A DNA stretch of 64,000 nt from Paraburkholderia ultramafica (GTDB taxonomy: Bacteria; Pseudomonadota; Gammaproteobacteria; Burkholderiales; Burkholderiaceae), in the NCBI RefSeq assembly GCF_902859915.1, contig NZ_CADIKK010000017.1, forward strand, positions 1 through 64,000, given 5' to 3'. The notes beneath the pieces were generated by a model that saw only the letters and a list, made by a program, of their open reading frames with translations, was not told the origin of the DNA and did not search any database. Made by a program: the position numbers and the translations under genes. The number at the start of each line of letters is the position of its first letter. Within the stretch, counting starts at the first letter, position 1. Of this stretch, positions 9,164 through 18,059 are shown one piece after another.

Positions 9164-9934
9164 ATGCGACTAGGCTTTATTGGAACGGGCACGATCACTC
9201 AGGCGGTCGTGACAGGCATGCTCAGGTTCGGCGTGCCGTTCGAGCGGCTATCGCTGACGCCGCGCAACGCACAAACGGCGGCGGAACTGGCGACGCGCGA
9301 CGGGCGTATTCACGTCTGTTCGAGCAATCAGGAAGTTCTTCAGCGTTCGGACATCGTGTGTCTTGCGGTTGTGCCGCAAATCGCGTCAGAAGTGTTGAGT
9401 GACCTCGAGTTCGACGGGCGTCACCATGTAATCAGCTTCATGGCGGGCGTTCCGCTGGAGCGGTTGCGCGGTCTTGTCCGCACGGGCGGCAAGATCGCGC
9501 GCGCCGTGCCGCTGCCTGCTGTCGCCGAGGGCAAAGGCAGCACGGCGATCTGTCCCGCCGACGAGGTTGCCAGGGCGATATTCGCGCCGCTAGGCGAAGC
9601 CGTCGAAGTGGACAGCGAAGACAAGTTCGATGCGCTATCCGCCGTAACGGCGACGATGGCGAGCTTCTACGCGGTGCTCGACACGCACGCGTCGTGGCTC
9701 GTGCAGCAGGGACTCGATTATGCCGACGCGCGTGCATTCTTGTCCGGCTACTGTGTGGGGCTTGCCCACGACACGACACGCACCGACCAGCCGTTTTCAG
9801 CGATGGTGAAGCATTCCATGACACCGGGCGGCATCAACGAGCAGGTGCACGCCGAGCTTTCGCGCCGTGGCGCTTACGCGTGTTACAGCGAGGCGCTCGA
9901 CGGTGTGTTGCGGCGCATCCGCCGGCGCGCGTAA
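9164..9934 (+). CDS. Pyrroline-5-carboxylate reductase-like NAD(P)-binding protein
   Basis: Protein of 256 residues whose N-terminus is a ProC/F420-type Rossmann fold (MRLGFIGTGTITQAVVTGML) with a following CLAVVPQ-type segment. The C-terminal half is helical and has the TPGGINEQ motif near 224-231, matching the conserved TPGGTT region of ProC at its proline-binding site. This supports a ProC-family imine reductase or dehydrogenase. Anabolic proC is normally elsewhere, so this looks like a catabolic paralogue acting on a cyclic imine or imino acid and fits the surrounding genes. Start at ATG 9164, just after the terminator; it may have its own promoter or depend on read-through. Confidence 0.82.
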   Translation: MRLGFIGTGTITQAVVTGMLRFGVPFERLSLTPRNAQTAAELATRDGRIHVCSSNQEVLQRSDIVCLAVVPQIASEVLSDLEFDGRHHVISFMAGVPLERLRGLVRTGGKIARAVPLPAVAEGKGSTAICPADEVARAIFAPLGEAVEVDSEDKFDALSAVTATMASFYAVLDTHASWLVQQGLDYADARAFLSGYCVGLAHDTTRTDQPFSAMVKHSMTPGGINEQVHAELSRRGAYACYSEALDGVLRRIRRRA

Positions 9935-10147
9935 CGGAGCCAGCGCTTCGAATGCGTACTGCGCATGCCGCAAGCGGATAATCATCAGACGCAGCCGGAA
10001 GGCAAAAGCGCAACAACAGACGCCCTGGCGCACTCGGGTTGCCCGCCATTGCCAGTTGCGGGGAAGAATCGCACACTATTTTTGCGCGGGCACTGACGGC
10101 CCGGCGCGCCGCGGCCGCATTGCGCATCCGCTTCACAGGTGAAAGCC

Positions 10148-11152
10148 ATGCAAAAGAAACAGTTGTTCGCCGACCGACTGCTCGCGCAGATGCCTTCTCT
10201 GCGCGCGTTGCGCTGCTTCGTCACGGCCGCCCGCTATGAAAGCTTCACCCAGGCCGCTGAAGTGCTGTGCGTTACCCAGGCCGCCATCAGCCGGCAGATC
10301 AAGGAACTGGAAGATTCGCTGGACGTCGCTCTGTTCGAGCGGACGGGCAGGCATATCGCGCTGACGGACGCCGGGCGCATTCTGTACAACGCGTCCTATC
10401 TGTCGATCATGAATATCGCCGAAGCGGCCGAAGCCGTGCGCCGCACGGACCGGCATGCGCTGACGATCTGCGTGTCGCATACGTTCTCGGCGCTATGGCT
10501 GTCGTTCAGACTACCGGCGTTTCGCAAGCGCTTTCCGGAGATCCGTTTGCATGTGATGGTCACCGAGCATTTCATGGAGCTGGACGAGCTCATGGAACCC
10601 GACATGATCATCACGAAGAATCCGCCGCGCGAGCCGGAGTATGAGATTGAACCGCTCTTTCACGACGTGGTGTATCCTGTGTGCAGTCCGTCGTTTCACG
10701 AGCGGCATTTCCATGCGAGACAGTTGAAGCCGCTGGATCTGCTGTCGCATCCCACCTTGAATCTTTCGCTGCTGGGCCGCGCCCAGGTTTGCGAGCATGT
10801 CGACTGGCGCGTGTGGCGCAACTGGTTCCAGCAAGGCGACGGCTCGGACCGGCTGGTCGAGAACGACCAATTCCAGAGCAACGACTACCGGCTGCTCGTC
10901 GCGCAGGCGGAGGCAGGCGAAGGCACGTTGCTCGGCTGGCATCACCTCGTGCATCGCCAGGTCGAACAGGGCCGGCTGTTGCGGCCCGTGCAGGATGCGC
11001 TCGAATTCAACGATCGCCATCACTATCTGATCACGCACAAGAATGCGAAGCTGCGGCCAGAGTATCTACAGTTCCGCGAGTGGCTTGGCGAAGAAGTCCG
11101 CGCGATGATGGGCGAATGGCGCAGCGTCGAAGCCGAAGCGACGACGAAATAG
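10148..11152 (+). CDS. LysR-family transcriptional regulator
   Basis: About 334 residues with an N-terminal winged helix-turn-helix (LRALRCFVTAARYESFTQAAEVLCVTQAAISRQIKELE split across residues 17-50) followed by a periplasmic-binding-like effector domain. This is the GcvA-like subgroup, where the HTH reads TQAAISRQI. An ATG at 10148 has an AGGTGA ribosome binding site; a GTG at 10139 is also in frame. LysR regulators usually control neighbouring genes, so the amine oxidase or Rieske operons are the obvious targets. The 210 bases before it hold no other gene. Confidence 0.9.
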   Translation: MQKKQLFADRLLAQMPSLRALRCFVTAARYESFTQAAEVLCVTQAAISRQIKELEDSLDVALFERTGRHIALTDAGRILYNASYLSIMNIAEAAEAVRRTDRHALTICVSHTFSALWLSFRLPAFRKRFPEIRLHVMVTEHFMELDELMEPDMIITKNPPREPEYEIEPLFHDVVYPVCSPSFHERHFHARQLKPLDLLSHPTLNLSLLGRAQVCEHVDWRVWRNWFQQGDGSDRLVENDQFQSNDYRLLVAQAEAGEGTLLGWHHLVHRQVEQGRLLRPVQDALEFNDRHHYLITHKNAKLRPEYLQFREWLGEEVRAMMGEWRSVEAEATTK

Positions 11153-11324
11153 TGTATTGGGACAGGCACATGAGTCGGCCCGTGCGCTATTCGTGGACTA
11201 TCGTCGAGGAATCGCTCTTGCCGGTGCGCGCGAGCTGCGGCATTCAGGTCGCGCCGTGGATGATTGGCCGAAAGCTGACCCGCACACGGCGACCACGTAC
11301 AACCCGACCAAGGAACGATACGAC

Positions 11325-11735
11325 ATGACGACAGCACAACTGGGTGATGAAATGGTGCTGTTCGGCCTGAAGGTCGAAGGTCCGCGCCGTTGGTATTCGA
11401 TCGACGAACGCGACTGGCACCCGATGAAAATCGGCGAAACGTTGCTGCCCGGCTTCTTCTGGATTCCCGTTGCCGAAGACGAAGGCGGCGCGTGGAGCAG
11501 CTACTGGATGCGGCTGCAGCCGGGCGCGCGCTCGTTCGAGCATCAGCACGACTCGACAGAACTCGTGATGATTCTCGACGGCGTATTCACCGACGACGAC
11601 AAAACCGACTTCCTTCCAGGAAACACGGTGTGCTACGCGGCGGGCTCGCGGCATAGCACGTCATCTGCGCAAGGCTGCACGGTGCTGGTGGTCGCGCACA
11701 CTGGCTCGACGATCGTTTCCCGCGCACCGGGTTGA
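11325..11735 (+). CDS. Small cupin-domain protein
   Basis: 136-residue single-domain cupin. The first metal-binding cupin motif is visible as FEHQHDSTELVMILDG (two His and a Glu in the usual G-x5-H-x-H-x4-E pattern), and a second motif follows around GSRHSTSSAQG with one His. The family resembles anti-ChrR/2,4-dihydroxyacetophenone-type cupins and can be a metal-binding enzyme or a small-molecule sensor. The ATG at 11325 is chosen; a longer frame from 11157 overlaps the end of the LysR gene and is less likely. It is the first gene before a LivJ-like binding protein. No function can be assigned. Confidence 0.8.
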   Translation: MTTAQLGDEMVLFGLKVEGPRRWYSIDERDWHPMKIGETLLPGFFWIPVAEDEGGAWSSYWMRLQPGARSFEHQHDSTELVMILDGVFTDDDKTDFLPGNTVCYAAGSRHSTSSAQGCTVLVVAHTGSTIVSRAPG

Positions 11736-11777
11736 GAACCCGGCGACGCGTGACACGCCAGCGACAGGAGTAGAACC

Positions 11778-12926
11778 ATGCTCAATACTTCACGCAGGTT
11801 TTGCGCTTTCGCGCTGACTGCCGTCGCGCTGACGCTTTCGAGCCACGTCTGCAGTGCAAAGCAAGTCGTGAAGATAGGTGTGTCCGCACCGCTGACGGGT
11901 AATGGCGCGGCGAACGGGAAGGACATCGAGAACGGCGTGCGCCTGGCGATTGAAGAGGCGAACGCGCAGCATATCAAGCTGGGCGGCCAGGACGTGCGCT
12001 TCGAACTCGATTCTGTCGACGATCAGGGTGACCCGCGCATCGGCGTGCAGGTCGCGCAGAAACTGGTGGACGACGGTGTGGTGGCGGTGGTCGGCTACTA
12101 CAACTCGGGCGTCGCGCTGCCCGCATCGCCGATTTTCGCCAAGGCTGGCATTCCGTTGATCGACCCAGCCGCGACGAATCCTGCCATCACGCGGCAAGGC
12201 CTGAAAAACGTGTTTCGCATCATCGCCACCGATGCGCAGAACTCCGGCAATGCCGGGAAGTACGCGGTGAGCGTCACCAAGGCACAACGCATTGCCGTGA
12301 TGGACGACCGCACGGCATTCGGCCAGGGCGCAGCGGACGAATTCAGGAAGGCGGTGCAGGCGGCGGGTGGCCGGATCGTTGCATCGGAATTCACCAATGA
12401 CAAGGCTGTCGAATTCAACGCGCAACTCACGAGCATCAAGGCGGCGAATGCCGATCTGCTGTACTTCGCTGGACTGAACAATCAGGCGGCATTGTTGACG
12501 AAGCGTATGAAGCAGCTCGGCATGCACGCGCAGTTCGTCGGCAGTGGCGGTATTGCCGATAGTATTTTCACCAGCGTTGCGGGCAGTGCCGCCGAAGGTG
12601 CGATGGCGTGGGAATATGGGCGCCCCGTCGAATCGCTGCCTCAAGGCAAGGCCTTCGCTGAGAAGTTCAAGAGGCGCTTCGGTGCGGACACACTGACTTA
12701 CGCGCCTTTCGCGTATGACTGCGCTTGGGTGGCCATCAACGCGATGAAGCAGGCGAACTCCGCCAAACCTGAGGTGTTCATGCCGGCGCTGCGCACGACG
12801 CAATACGATGGGATCACGGGGAAAATCGAATTCGATGCATATGGCGATCTCAAGCATCCGACATCGACGCTTTATCAGGTGAAGAACGCGAAATGGGTAC
12901 CCGTGACGACGATCAGCGCCGAATGA
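11778..12926 (+). CDS. Branched-chain amino acid-type ABC transporter substrate-binding protein (LivJ-like)
   Basis: 382-residue periplasmic binding protein of the type I fold (Peripla_BP_6). A signal peptide of about 28 residues (MLNTSRRFCAFALT..., cleavage near VCSAKQ) precedes the typical opening VKIGVSAPLTGNGAANGKDI. A GAGGAG-like site lies upstream of the ATG. No permease or ATPase genes of the Liv type are nearby, so it is an orphan that either uses permeases encoded elsewhere or works as a ligand-presenting protein. Ligands in this family include branched-chain amino acids, amides and small aromatic acids. It sits between the cupin gene and a second LysR gene. Confidence 0.88.
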   Translation: MLNTSRRFCAFALTAVALTLSSHVCSAKQVVKIGVSAPLTGNGAANGKDIENGVRLAIEEANAQHIKLGGQDVRFELDSVDDQGDPRIGVQVAQKLVDDGVVAVVGYYNSGVALPASPIFAKAGIPLIDPAATNPAITRQGLKNVFRIIATDAQNSGNAGKYAVSVTKAQRIAVMDDRTAFGQGAADEFRKAVQAAGGRIVASEFTNDKAVEFNAQLTSIKAANADLLYFAGLNNQAALLTKRMKQLGMHAQFVGSGGIADSIFTSVAGSAAEGAMAWEYGRPVESLPQGKAFAEKFKRRFGADTLTYAPFAYDCAWVAINAMKQANSAKPEVFMPALRTTQYDGITGKIEFDAYGDLKHPTSTLYQVKNAKWVPVTTISAE

Positions 12927-12959
12927 ACAGACAACGAGCTATTTGACCCGAGACTCGAA

Positions 12960-13886
12960 ATGAAACCGCCCAACGCAGGCACCAAAGGATACCGGCGTGT
13001 TATTCCTTCAATGACTGCGCTCGTCGAGTTCGAATCGGTTGCGCGCCTTGGGAGCTTCACGGTCGCGGCGAATGAACTCGGCGTCACGCAGGCCGCTGTC
13101 AGCCGGCAGGTGAAGTTTATCGAGGACACGCTCGGCGTGCGGCTCTTTCATCGTCTGCACCGTTCGATTGCGCTGACGGAAGAAGGCGAGGCGCTGTATC
13201 TCGTCGTCGCGGAGTCGATGCAGAAAATCGCCGGCGTGTTCGACCGGCTCTCCAGCGGACTCGTGCAACAGGAACTGGTGCTGGCGGCCACCTCGGCGTT
13301 CTCGCATTTTCGTCTTCTGCCGCGTCTCACGTCGCTCAAGGACGCGCATCCCAATCTTCAGCTTCGCCTTTCCACGCAGATGTTCACGGCCGACTTGCGT
13401 CATAAGGAGATCGACGTCGCAGTCCGGTTCGGCAACGGCAGATGGAGCGACGGCACGGCAAGCTTGCTATTCGACGAAGAAGTCTTTCCCGTGTGCTCGC
13501 CGAAGTGGCTGGCGTCGTACGGCATGCCTGAATCGCTGGAGGACGTGGCGAATGTGGCGCTGATCGAATCGGATTCGACGTCGGAAGGCTGGATGGGATG
13601 GGAGGAATGGTTCAATGCCGTCGGCCTGCGTCCGCTGCGGCTGAACTTCGCGTTGCGCTGCAGCCTCTATACGGACGCGATCCTGGCGGCGCGCTACGGC
13701 CAGGGCGTGGCGCTCGGCTGGGGGCGGCTCGTTCACGATCTCATCGATGCCGGCGAACTCGTCAGGCTGCCTGTCGCGTCGCTCAAGACGAACGATGCGT
13801 ACTTCATCGTCGTGCCGCACGGACGTACCATGACGCCCGCCATCGACAGTCTGATCGAATGGCTCCGGCAGGATACGCTCGCATAA
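12960..13886 (+). CDS. LysR-family transcriptional regulator (GcvA-like)
   Basis: 308 residues with an N-terminal HTH (FESVARLGSFTVAANELGVT, then QAAVSRQVKFIE) and a LysR substrate-binding domain. This is the GcvA/AmpR-like clade by its N-terminal pattern. It lies on the same strand just before the Rieske oxygenase operon and ends 118 bases before that start. The gap contains a TTGACG/CGTCAA inverted repeat that could be its operator. It is therefore the best candidate regulator of the demethylase-type operon, which is inference from position. Confidence 0.9.
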   Translation: MKPPNAGTKGYRRVIPSMTALVEFESVARLGSFTVAANELGVTQAAVSRQVKFIEDTLGVRLFHRLHRSIALTEEGEALYLVVAESMQKIAGVFDRLSSGLVQQELVLAATSAFSHFRLLPRLTSLKDAHPNLQLRLSTQMFTADLRHKEIDVAVRFGNGRWSDGTASLLFDEEVFPVCSPKWLASYGMPESLEDVANVALIESDSTSEGWMGWEEWFNAVGLRPLRLNFALRCSLYTDAILAARYGQGVALGWGRLVHDLIDAGELVRLPVASLKTNDAYFIVVPHGRTMTPAIDSLIEWLRQDTLA

Positions 13887-13919
13887 TCCAGAGTAATGCC
13901 AGACCGAAAATAAAGCGCG

Positions 13920-13939
13920 TTGACGCACTTTTTCGTCAA
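13920..13939. promoter_or_regulatory. Candidate LysR operator ahead of the Rieske operon
   Basis: TTGACG at 13920-13925 and CGTCAA at 13934-13939 are perfect inverted half-sites separated by eight bases, inside the 118-base gap between the LysR gene and the oxygenase gene. LysR operators are typically interrupted dyads of this kind (T-N11-A core). TTGACG could also act as a -35 element. Binding is inferred only. Confidence 0.35.
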
Positions 13940-14004
13940 TCCAATACTGGGTTTATCGCAGGAACATGGCGAGTTCCTGCATCCCCTGAACGTTGGAGAA
14001 GGCG

Positions 14005-15261
14005 ATGTCCGAAACGCAATGCAAAACTCATGGCGAATTGATCCGCAGCCGTCAGTCGGGTCACGGCATGCCCGGCGAGCTGTTCGGGCGCCAGGACGTG
14101 TTCGAGACGGACATCAAGGTGTTTTTTCACAGGCACTGGATTCTCGTCGGCGTCACGGCGGATGTGCCGGAACCGGGCGATGTGTCTGTCGTCGATATCG
14201 GCAAGGCGTCGATCATCATCGTGCGGGATGACGACGAGAACGTGCGCACTTACAGGAATGTGTGCCGGCATCGCGGCGCGCGTCTGAAGGAGGTAGGGAA
14301 GTCGACTGTCGGCATGCTGGTGTGTCCGTATCACCAGTGGACCTATGATCTCGACGGCAGCCTGCGCCACGCATCGCACATGGGTAAGGACTTCGATTCG
14401 ACATGCCGCGGCCTGATGCCGGTGCATACGAAGATCGTCGGCACGCATATTTTCGTGTGCCTGGCCGCTGATCCGCCGGAAGACATTGCGAAGCTCGAAG
14501 AAACGATGACGCCGCGTTTCGCGCCGTATGACCTGCGGAATACAAAGATCGCTTTCGAGCAGGAAATCATCGAGAACGGCAACTGGAAACTCGTCATCGA
14601 AAACAACCGGGAGTGTTATCACTGCGCGGGCACGCATCCGGAATTGACGGCGTCGTTTCTTCCCGAAGACTTCGGTTTTTGTCCCGACACTCTGAACGAG
14701 GAAGCGCTGCGAGCGCTAGACGAGTACAAGGCGCGCAACGCCGCGTGCCAGGCGAGCTGGGAGCAGGACGGGTTTGTCAGCGCTCCTGTCGAGCGGCTCG
14801 ATGAGGATGCTGTCACCCAGTTCAGGACGCAGCAACTGGTCATTGCAGGCAACGGCGAATCGCAGACGCTCAGCACCCGGGTGGCGAGCACCCGTTTGCT
14901 CGGCAATCTGCAGCGCCGCGATCTCGGCGACATGCATCTCTGGACGCACAATTCCTGGACGCACGTGATGAGCGACCACGCGGTGATCAGCTACATCATT
15001 CCGCTTGCGCCGGACAAGACGCTGGTGCGCTCGAAGTGGCTCGTCCACGCGGATGCGGTGGAAGGCGTCGACTACAACGTGTCGGACCTGACAGAGGTGT
15101 GGATCGCGACTAACACGCAAGACAAACATCTTGTCGAAATCACGCATGAAGGCACGCAGGACCCGGCTTATACGCCGGGTATGTTCTCGCCGTTCACGGA
15201 AACCTATGTGGATCAGTTCTCGCGCTGGTATGCAGCGCGTTTGAGCGCGCACGGCATCTGA
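14005..15261 (+). CDS. Rieske non-heme iron oxygenase, GbcA/stachydrine-demethylase-like
   Basis: 418-residue oxygenase component of a two-component Rieske system. The 2Fe-2S site is CRHRGARL...CPYHQW with Cys87, His89, Cys107 and His110. The mononuclear iron motif is ENNRECYHCAGTHPE, giving His206 and His211 as ligands, with Glu203 where ring-hydroxylating dioxygenases use a bridging Asp. Glu at this place is a mark of quaternary-amine oxygenases such as CntA. Together with its partner reductase this points to oxidative N-demethylation (or C-N cleavage) of a betaine: glycine betaine, proline betaine, carnitine or similar. RBS GGAG precedes ATG 14005. It is probably cytoplasmic. The exact substrate is not assignable by eye. 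Confidence 0.9.
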   Translation: MSETQCKTHGELIRSRQSGHGMPGELFGRQDVFETDIKVFFHRHWILVGVTADVPEPGDVSVVDIGKASIIIVRDDDENVRTYRNVCRHRGARLKEVGKSTVGMLVCPYHQWTYDLDGSLRHASHMGKDFDSTCRGLMPVHTKIVGTHIFVCLAADPPEDIAKLEETMTPRFAPYDLRNTKIAFEQEIIENGNWKLVIENNRECYHCAGTHPELTASFLPEDFGFCPDTLNEEALRALDEYKARNAACQASWEQDGFVSAPVERLDEDAVTQFRTQQLVIAGNGESQTLSTRVASTRLLGNLQRRDLGDMHLWTHNSWTHVMSDHAVISYIIPLAPDKTLVRSKWLVHADAVEGVDYNVSDLTEVWIATNTQDKHLVEITHEGTQDPAYTPGMFSPFTETYVDQFSRWYAARLSAHGI

Positions 15262-15275
15262 GCACGGTGACAGCG

Positions 15276-16397
15276 ATGAATTCTGTTGAACGGGTATTCG
15301 ACCCTGTGCCCGATTGCTTCGGAGCTGGCAGCACCTGGGAGAGCTTCGGCAAGGTTTGGCCAAGCAACCAGCGGCAGATGTTGACGTGTTGCCGCGTTAT
15401 CGACGAAACACATGATGTGAAGAGCTTCGAGTTCCGCACCGGCGACGGCTTGCCCGTGCGGTTTGAGCCGGGGCAATTCCTGACGGTGTCGACGCATGTA
15501 AACGGGCAAACGGTCGAGCGCTGCTATACGATCTCGTCGCCGCCGACGCGTCCGTGGCTGCTGTCCATCACGGTCAAGCGGGTTCCGGGCGGCGTGATGT
15601 CCAACTGGCTTCACGACAACATGAAGCCGGGCAGCCAGTTGCAGGCCTATGGACCTTCAGGCGCGTTTACACCGACGGGGGCATACGCGACGAAGTCGCT
15701 GTATCTGTCGGCGGGGTCGGGCATCACGCCGTTGATGTCGATGATGCGCGCGAGCATCGATCTTGGCCTTGACCGTGATGTCGCGTTCGTGCATAGCGCA
15801 AGAACGCCCGCCGATATCGTCTTTCGCGACGAGCTGCACAGACTCGCGGCACTGTCACCGGGCCTGCGTCTGTTCTTCGTGTGCGAAGGCATTGGCGATG
15901 AGGTGGCTTGGAGAGGGCCGACGGGCCGGCTCAGTCTGGCGCTTCTGGCGAAGTGGATTCCCGATTTTGCGGAGCGTGAGGTGTACACGTGCGGTCCAGC
16001 GGGATACATGAGCGTGGTGAGGCAGATGCTTCGCGAAGGTGGTCACGATCCGGCGCGCTATCACCAGGAAAGTTTCGACATCGGCGCTGACCTCGCGCAG
16101 CCGGCGTCATCGGTTGCGAACGCTGTGAGTCACCAGACGTACACGGTCAAGCTGTCCCGCTCCGCCAGATCGTTCACGATGAGCGCGACGGAAACGGTGC
16201 TCGGCGCGGCGAAAAAGGCCGGCGTTGCGGTGCCTTCGTCGTGCAGCCGGGGCGTGTGCGGCACCTGTAAAACGAAACTTCTCGAAGGCAACGTCGACAT
16301 GCAGCACAACGGCGGGATACGCGACAGGGAAGTCGCCAAAGGCTTCAGGCTGCTGTGCTGCAGCCGTGCGACGTCCGATCTGGTGTTGGAGCTATGA
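15276..16397 (+). CDS. Flavin/2Fe-2S reductase partner of the Rieske oxygenase (GbcB-like)
   Basis: Electron-transfer component of about 373 residues. An FAD-binding domain has the RCYTIS motif at 82-87, followed by an NAD(P)H domain (LSAGSGITPLMSMMR; YTCGPAGYM). A C-terminal plant-type ferredoxin domain carries Cys323, Cys328, Cys331 (CSRGVCGTC) and a distal Cys near 361. This FAD-NAD-2Fe2S order is that of GbcB, HmpX and CntB-like reductases. It starts 14 bases after the oxygenase stop; GTG 15267 is an alternative start. Its TGA overlaps the ATG of the next gene, so all three are one operon. Confidence 0.92.
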   Translation: MNSVERVFDPVPDCFGAGSTWESFGKVWPSNQRQMLTCCRVIDETHDVKSFEFRTGDGLPVRFEPGQFLTVSTHVNGQTVERCYTISSPPTRPWLLSITVKRVPGGVMSNWLHDNMKPGSQLQAYGPSGAFTPTGAYATKSLYLSAGSGITPLMSMMRASIDLGLDRDVAFVHSARTPADIVFRDELHRLAALSPGLRLFFVCEGIGDEVAWRGPTGRLSLALLAKWIPDFAEREVYTCGPAGYMSVVRQMLREGGHDPARYHQESFDIGADLAQPASSVANAVSHQTYTVKLSRSARSFTMSATETVLGAAKKAGVAVPSSCSRGVCGTCKTKLLEGNVDMQHNGGIRDREVAKGFRLLCCSRATSDLVLEL

Positions 16398-17590
16398 CAC
16401 ACGACGGAAGTGATCGCATGCCCATGTCCGATGTCAGGGCGTACCGTTTGGCGCGCGTGCAGGCGCAGCTACGTAAGGCCGGCTGTCCGGCGATCCTGCT
16501 CTACGACCCGGTGAATATCCGCTATGCGACGGATACGTCGAACATGCAGATATGGACGGGACGCAATCCATCGCGGTATGTGATGGTATTCGCGGATGGC
16601 CGCGTGATCGGCTGGGAGTTTCATGGTTGCGAGCACGTATGGGACGGCCTGTGTCTCGACGTCGAGTTGCGTGATGCGATCAGCTGGACGTTCTTCAACG
16701 CAGGGCCCGACGTAGAGCGTCGCGCGAAGCGATGGAGCGCGGAAATCGTCGACGTGTTGACCGTGCACGCGCCGAACGAACTTCGTCTCGCTGTGGATCG
16801 GCTTGATTCGTTCGGCGCGAGCTGTCTGATCGAAAGCGGCGTGACGTTGCTCGATGGGCAAGCGATGATGGAATTGGCGCGCAGCATCAAGTCGCCGGGT
16901 GAACTGGTGCTGATGCAGGCGTCGATACGTGCGTGCGAGAAGGGCATCGAACGTATGCATGGCGAGCTTCGGCCGGGCATCACTGAGCAGGACCTCTGGG
17001 CGCATCTGCACTACGAAAATATCCGTCATGGCGGCGAGTGGATCGAAACGCGCCTGCTGTCGTCGGGCGACCGGACCAATCCATGGATGCACGAATGTTC
17101 CGCGCGGGCCTTGCAGCATGGCGAGTTGCTGGCGTTCGACACCGACATGGTCGGACCGAATGGCTACTGCGCCGATATTTCGCGGACGTGGACAGTTGGC
17201 CACGTCCGTCCGACGGACGAGCAACGCAAACTTTACGGAGCAGCGTATTCGCAGATTCATTTCAACATGGGTTTGCTGCGCCCCGGGATGACGTTTCGTG
17301 AGTTCTCGGAGAAGGCGTGGAAGATCCCCGATATGTATCTGAAGAACCGCTATAGCTGCATCGCGCATGGCATAGGCATGGTGGACGAATATCCGGCTGT
17401 CGCGCATCAGATCGATTGGGAGAGCAGCGGCTATGACGGACAGTTCGAACGGGGCATGGCGCTCTGTGTCGAGAGCTATATCGGCTCAGAGGGCGGGGCA
17501 CAGGGCGTGAAACTTGAACAGCAGGTCGTGCTGATAGAGAGCGGTTGCGTGCCGCTCGCGTCGTGCGAATTTGAAACGGACTGGCTGTGA
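16394..17590 (+). CDS. M24-fold protein closely matching DMSP lyase DddP
   Basis: About 398 residues in the creatinase/aminopeptidase P fold. The metal-ligand set is Asp249, Asp251, Asp261, His325, Glu360 and Glu375. From memory, the ligands in Roseobacter DddP are D295, D297, D307, H371, E406 and E421; every one is offset by exactly 46. Tyr320 and Asp331 fall at the same offset from the DddP catalytic-site residues Y366 and D377. Blocks such as NIRYATDTSNMQIW and GGEWIETRLLSSG are also DddP-like rather than Xaa-Pro peptidase-like. DddP cleaves dimethylsulfoniopropionate to dimethylsulfide and acrylate. Its start overlaps the reductase stop (ATGA), so it is co-expressed with a betaine-type oxygenase. 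It could be a true DMSP lyase or a paralogue acting on another onium compound. Confidence 0.78.
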   Translation: MTHDGSDRMPMSDVRAYRLARVQAQLRKAGCPAILLYDPVNIRYATDTSNMQIWTGRNPSRYVMVFADGRVIGWEFHGCEHVWDGLCLDVELRDAISWTFFNAGPDVERRAKRWSAEIVDVLTVHAPNELRLAVDRLDSFGASCLIESGVTLLDGQAMMELARSIKSPGELVLMQASIRACEKGIERMHGELRPGITEQDLWAHLHYENIRHGGEWIETRLLSSGDRTNPWMHECSARALQHGELLAFDTDMVGPNGYCADISRTWTVGHVRPTDEQRKLYGAAYSQIHFNMGLLRPGMTFREFSEKAWKIPDMYLKNRYSCIAHGIGMVDEYPAVAHQIDWESSGYDGQFERGMALCVESYIGSEGGAQGVKLEQQVVLIESGCVPLASCEFETDWL

Positions 17591-17931
17591 GGGTTCGCGC
17601 CCATATCAATGCTGCTCGTGCGAAGGGGTATTCGCTTGAGCAACTGATCGATCAGGCGAAGGAGGCCGGCGTGGTCATAACGGCCAGTGCGCTTCGCTAC
17701 GCGCTCCAGGATACGACGAAACGACGAACGCACACCCGCGGGATACCTGGCTCCCAACAATCGCGAAACAAAGCGAACCCGGCTTTCACTCGTTCGGACC
17801 CGCGGAAGTTCGTTCAGCAGTCCGGTACGCCGTCGCGAGCAAAAACGGAACCGGGCAACAGCAAACCCGGATCAATGATCGTTCAGGACGCGTTCAGTTT
17901 CCCGATCAGACCGGAGACGGAAAATCTTTGA
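17587..17931 (+). CDS. Hypothetical protein with a short helical N-terminal module
   Basis: 114 residues from a GTG that overlaps the stop of the DddP-like gene. Residues 5-45 (AHINAARAKGYSLEQLIDQA, then a segment ending SALRYAL) look like a small helix-turn-helix module seen in plasmid and mobilisation-type small proteins. The remainder is low-complexity, basic and unstructured. It lies at the boundary between the catabolic genes and the integrase, where a truncated mobile-element gene would not surprise. I cannot name a function, and the coding status is only moderately supported. Confidence 0.45.
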   Translation: MRVRAHINAARAKGYSLEQLIDQAKEAGVVITASALRYALQDTTKRRTHTRGIPGSQQSRNKANPAFTRSDPRKFVQQSGTPSRAKTEPGNSKPGSMIVQDAFSFPIRPETENL

Positions 17932-18059
17932 ACGCGAGAGCGATGGAGAGTGCTCCCGAAAATCAAACCCGTTTCGACCATTTGAAAGTTGATTCAGCGT
18001 GCCCGGGACATCAACGGTTGTGCAAATGTTGGCACGCCTGCAATGTCCCAGCGCAGTCG

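Noticed and set aside
16394..17590. Plain Xaa-Pro aminopeptidase
   Set aside because: It shares the fold, but the ligand spacing and motifs around them match DddP more closely, so a peptidase call would be less informative.
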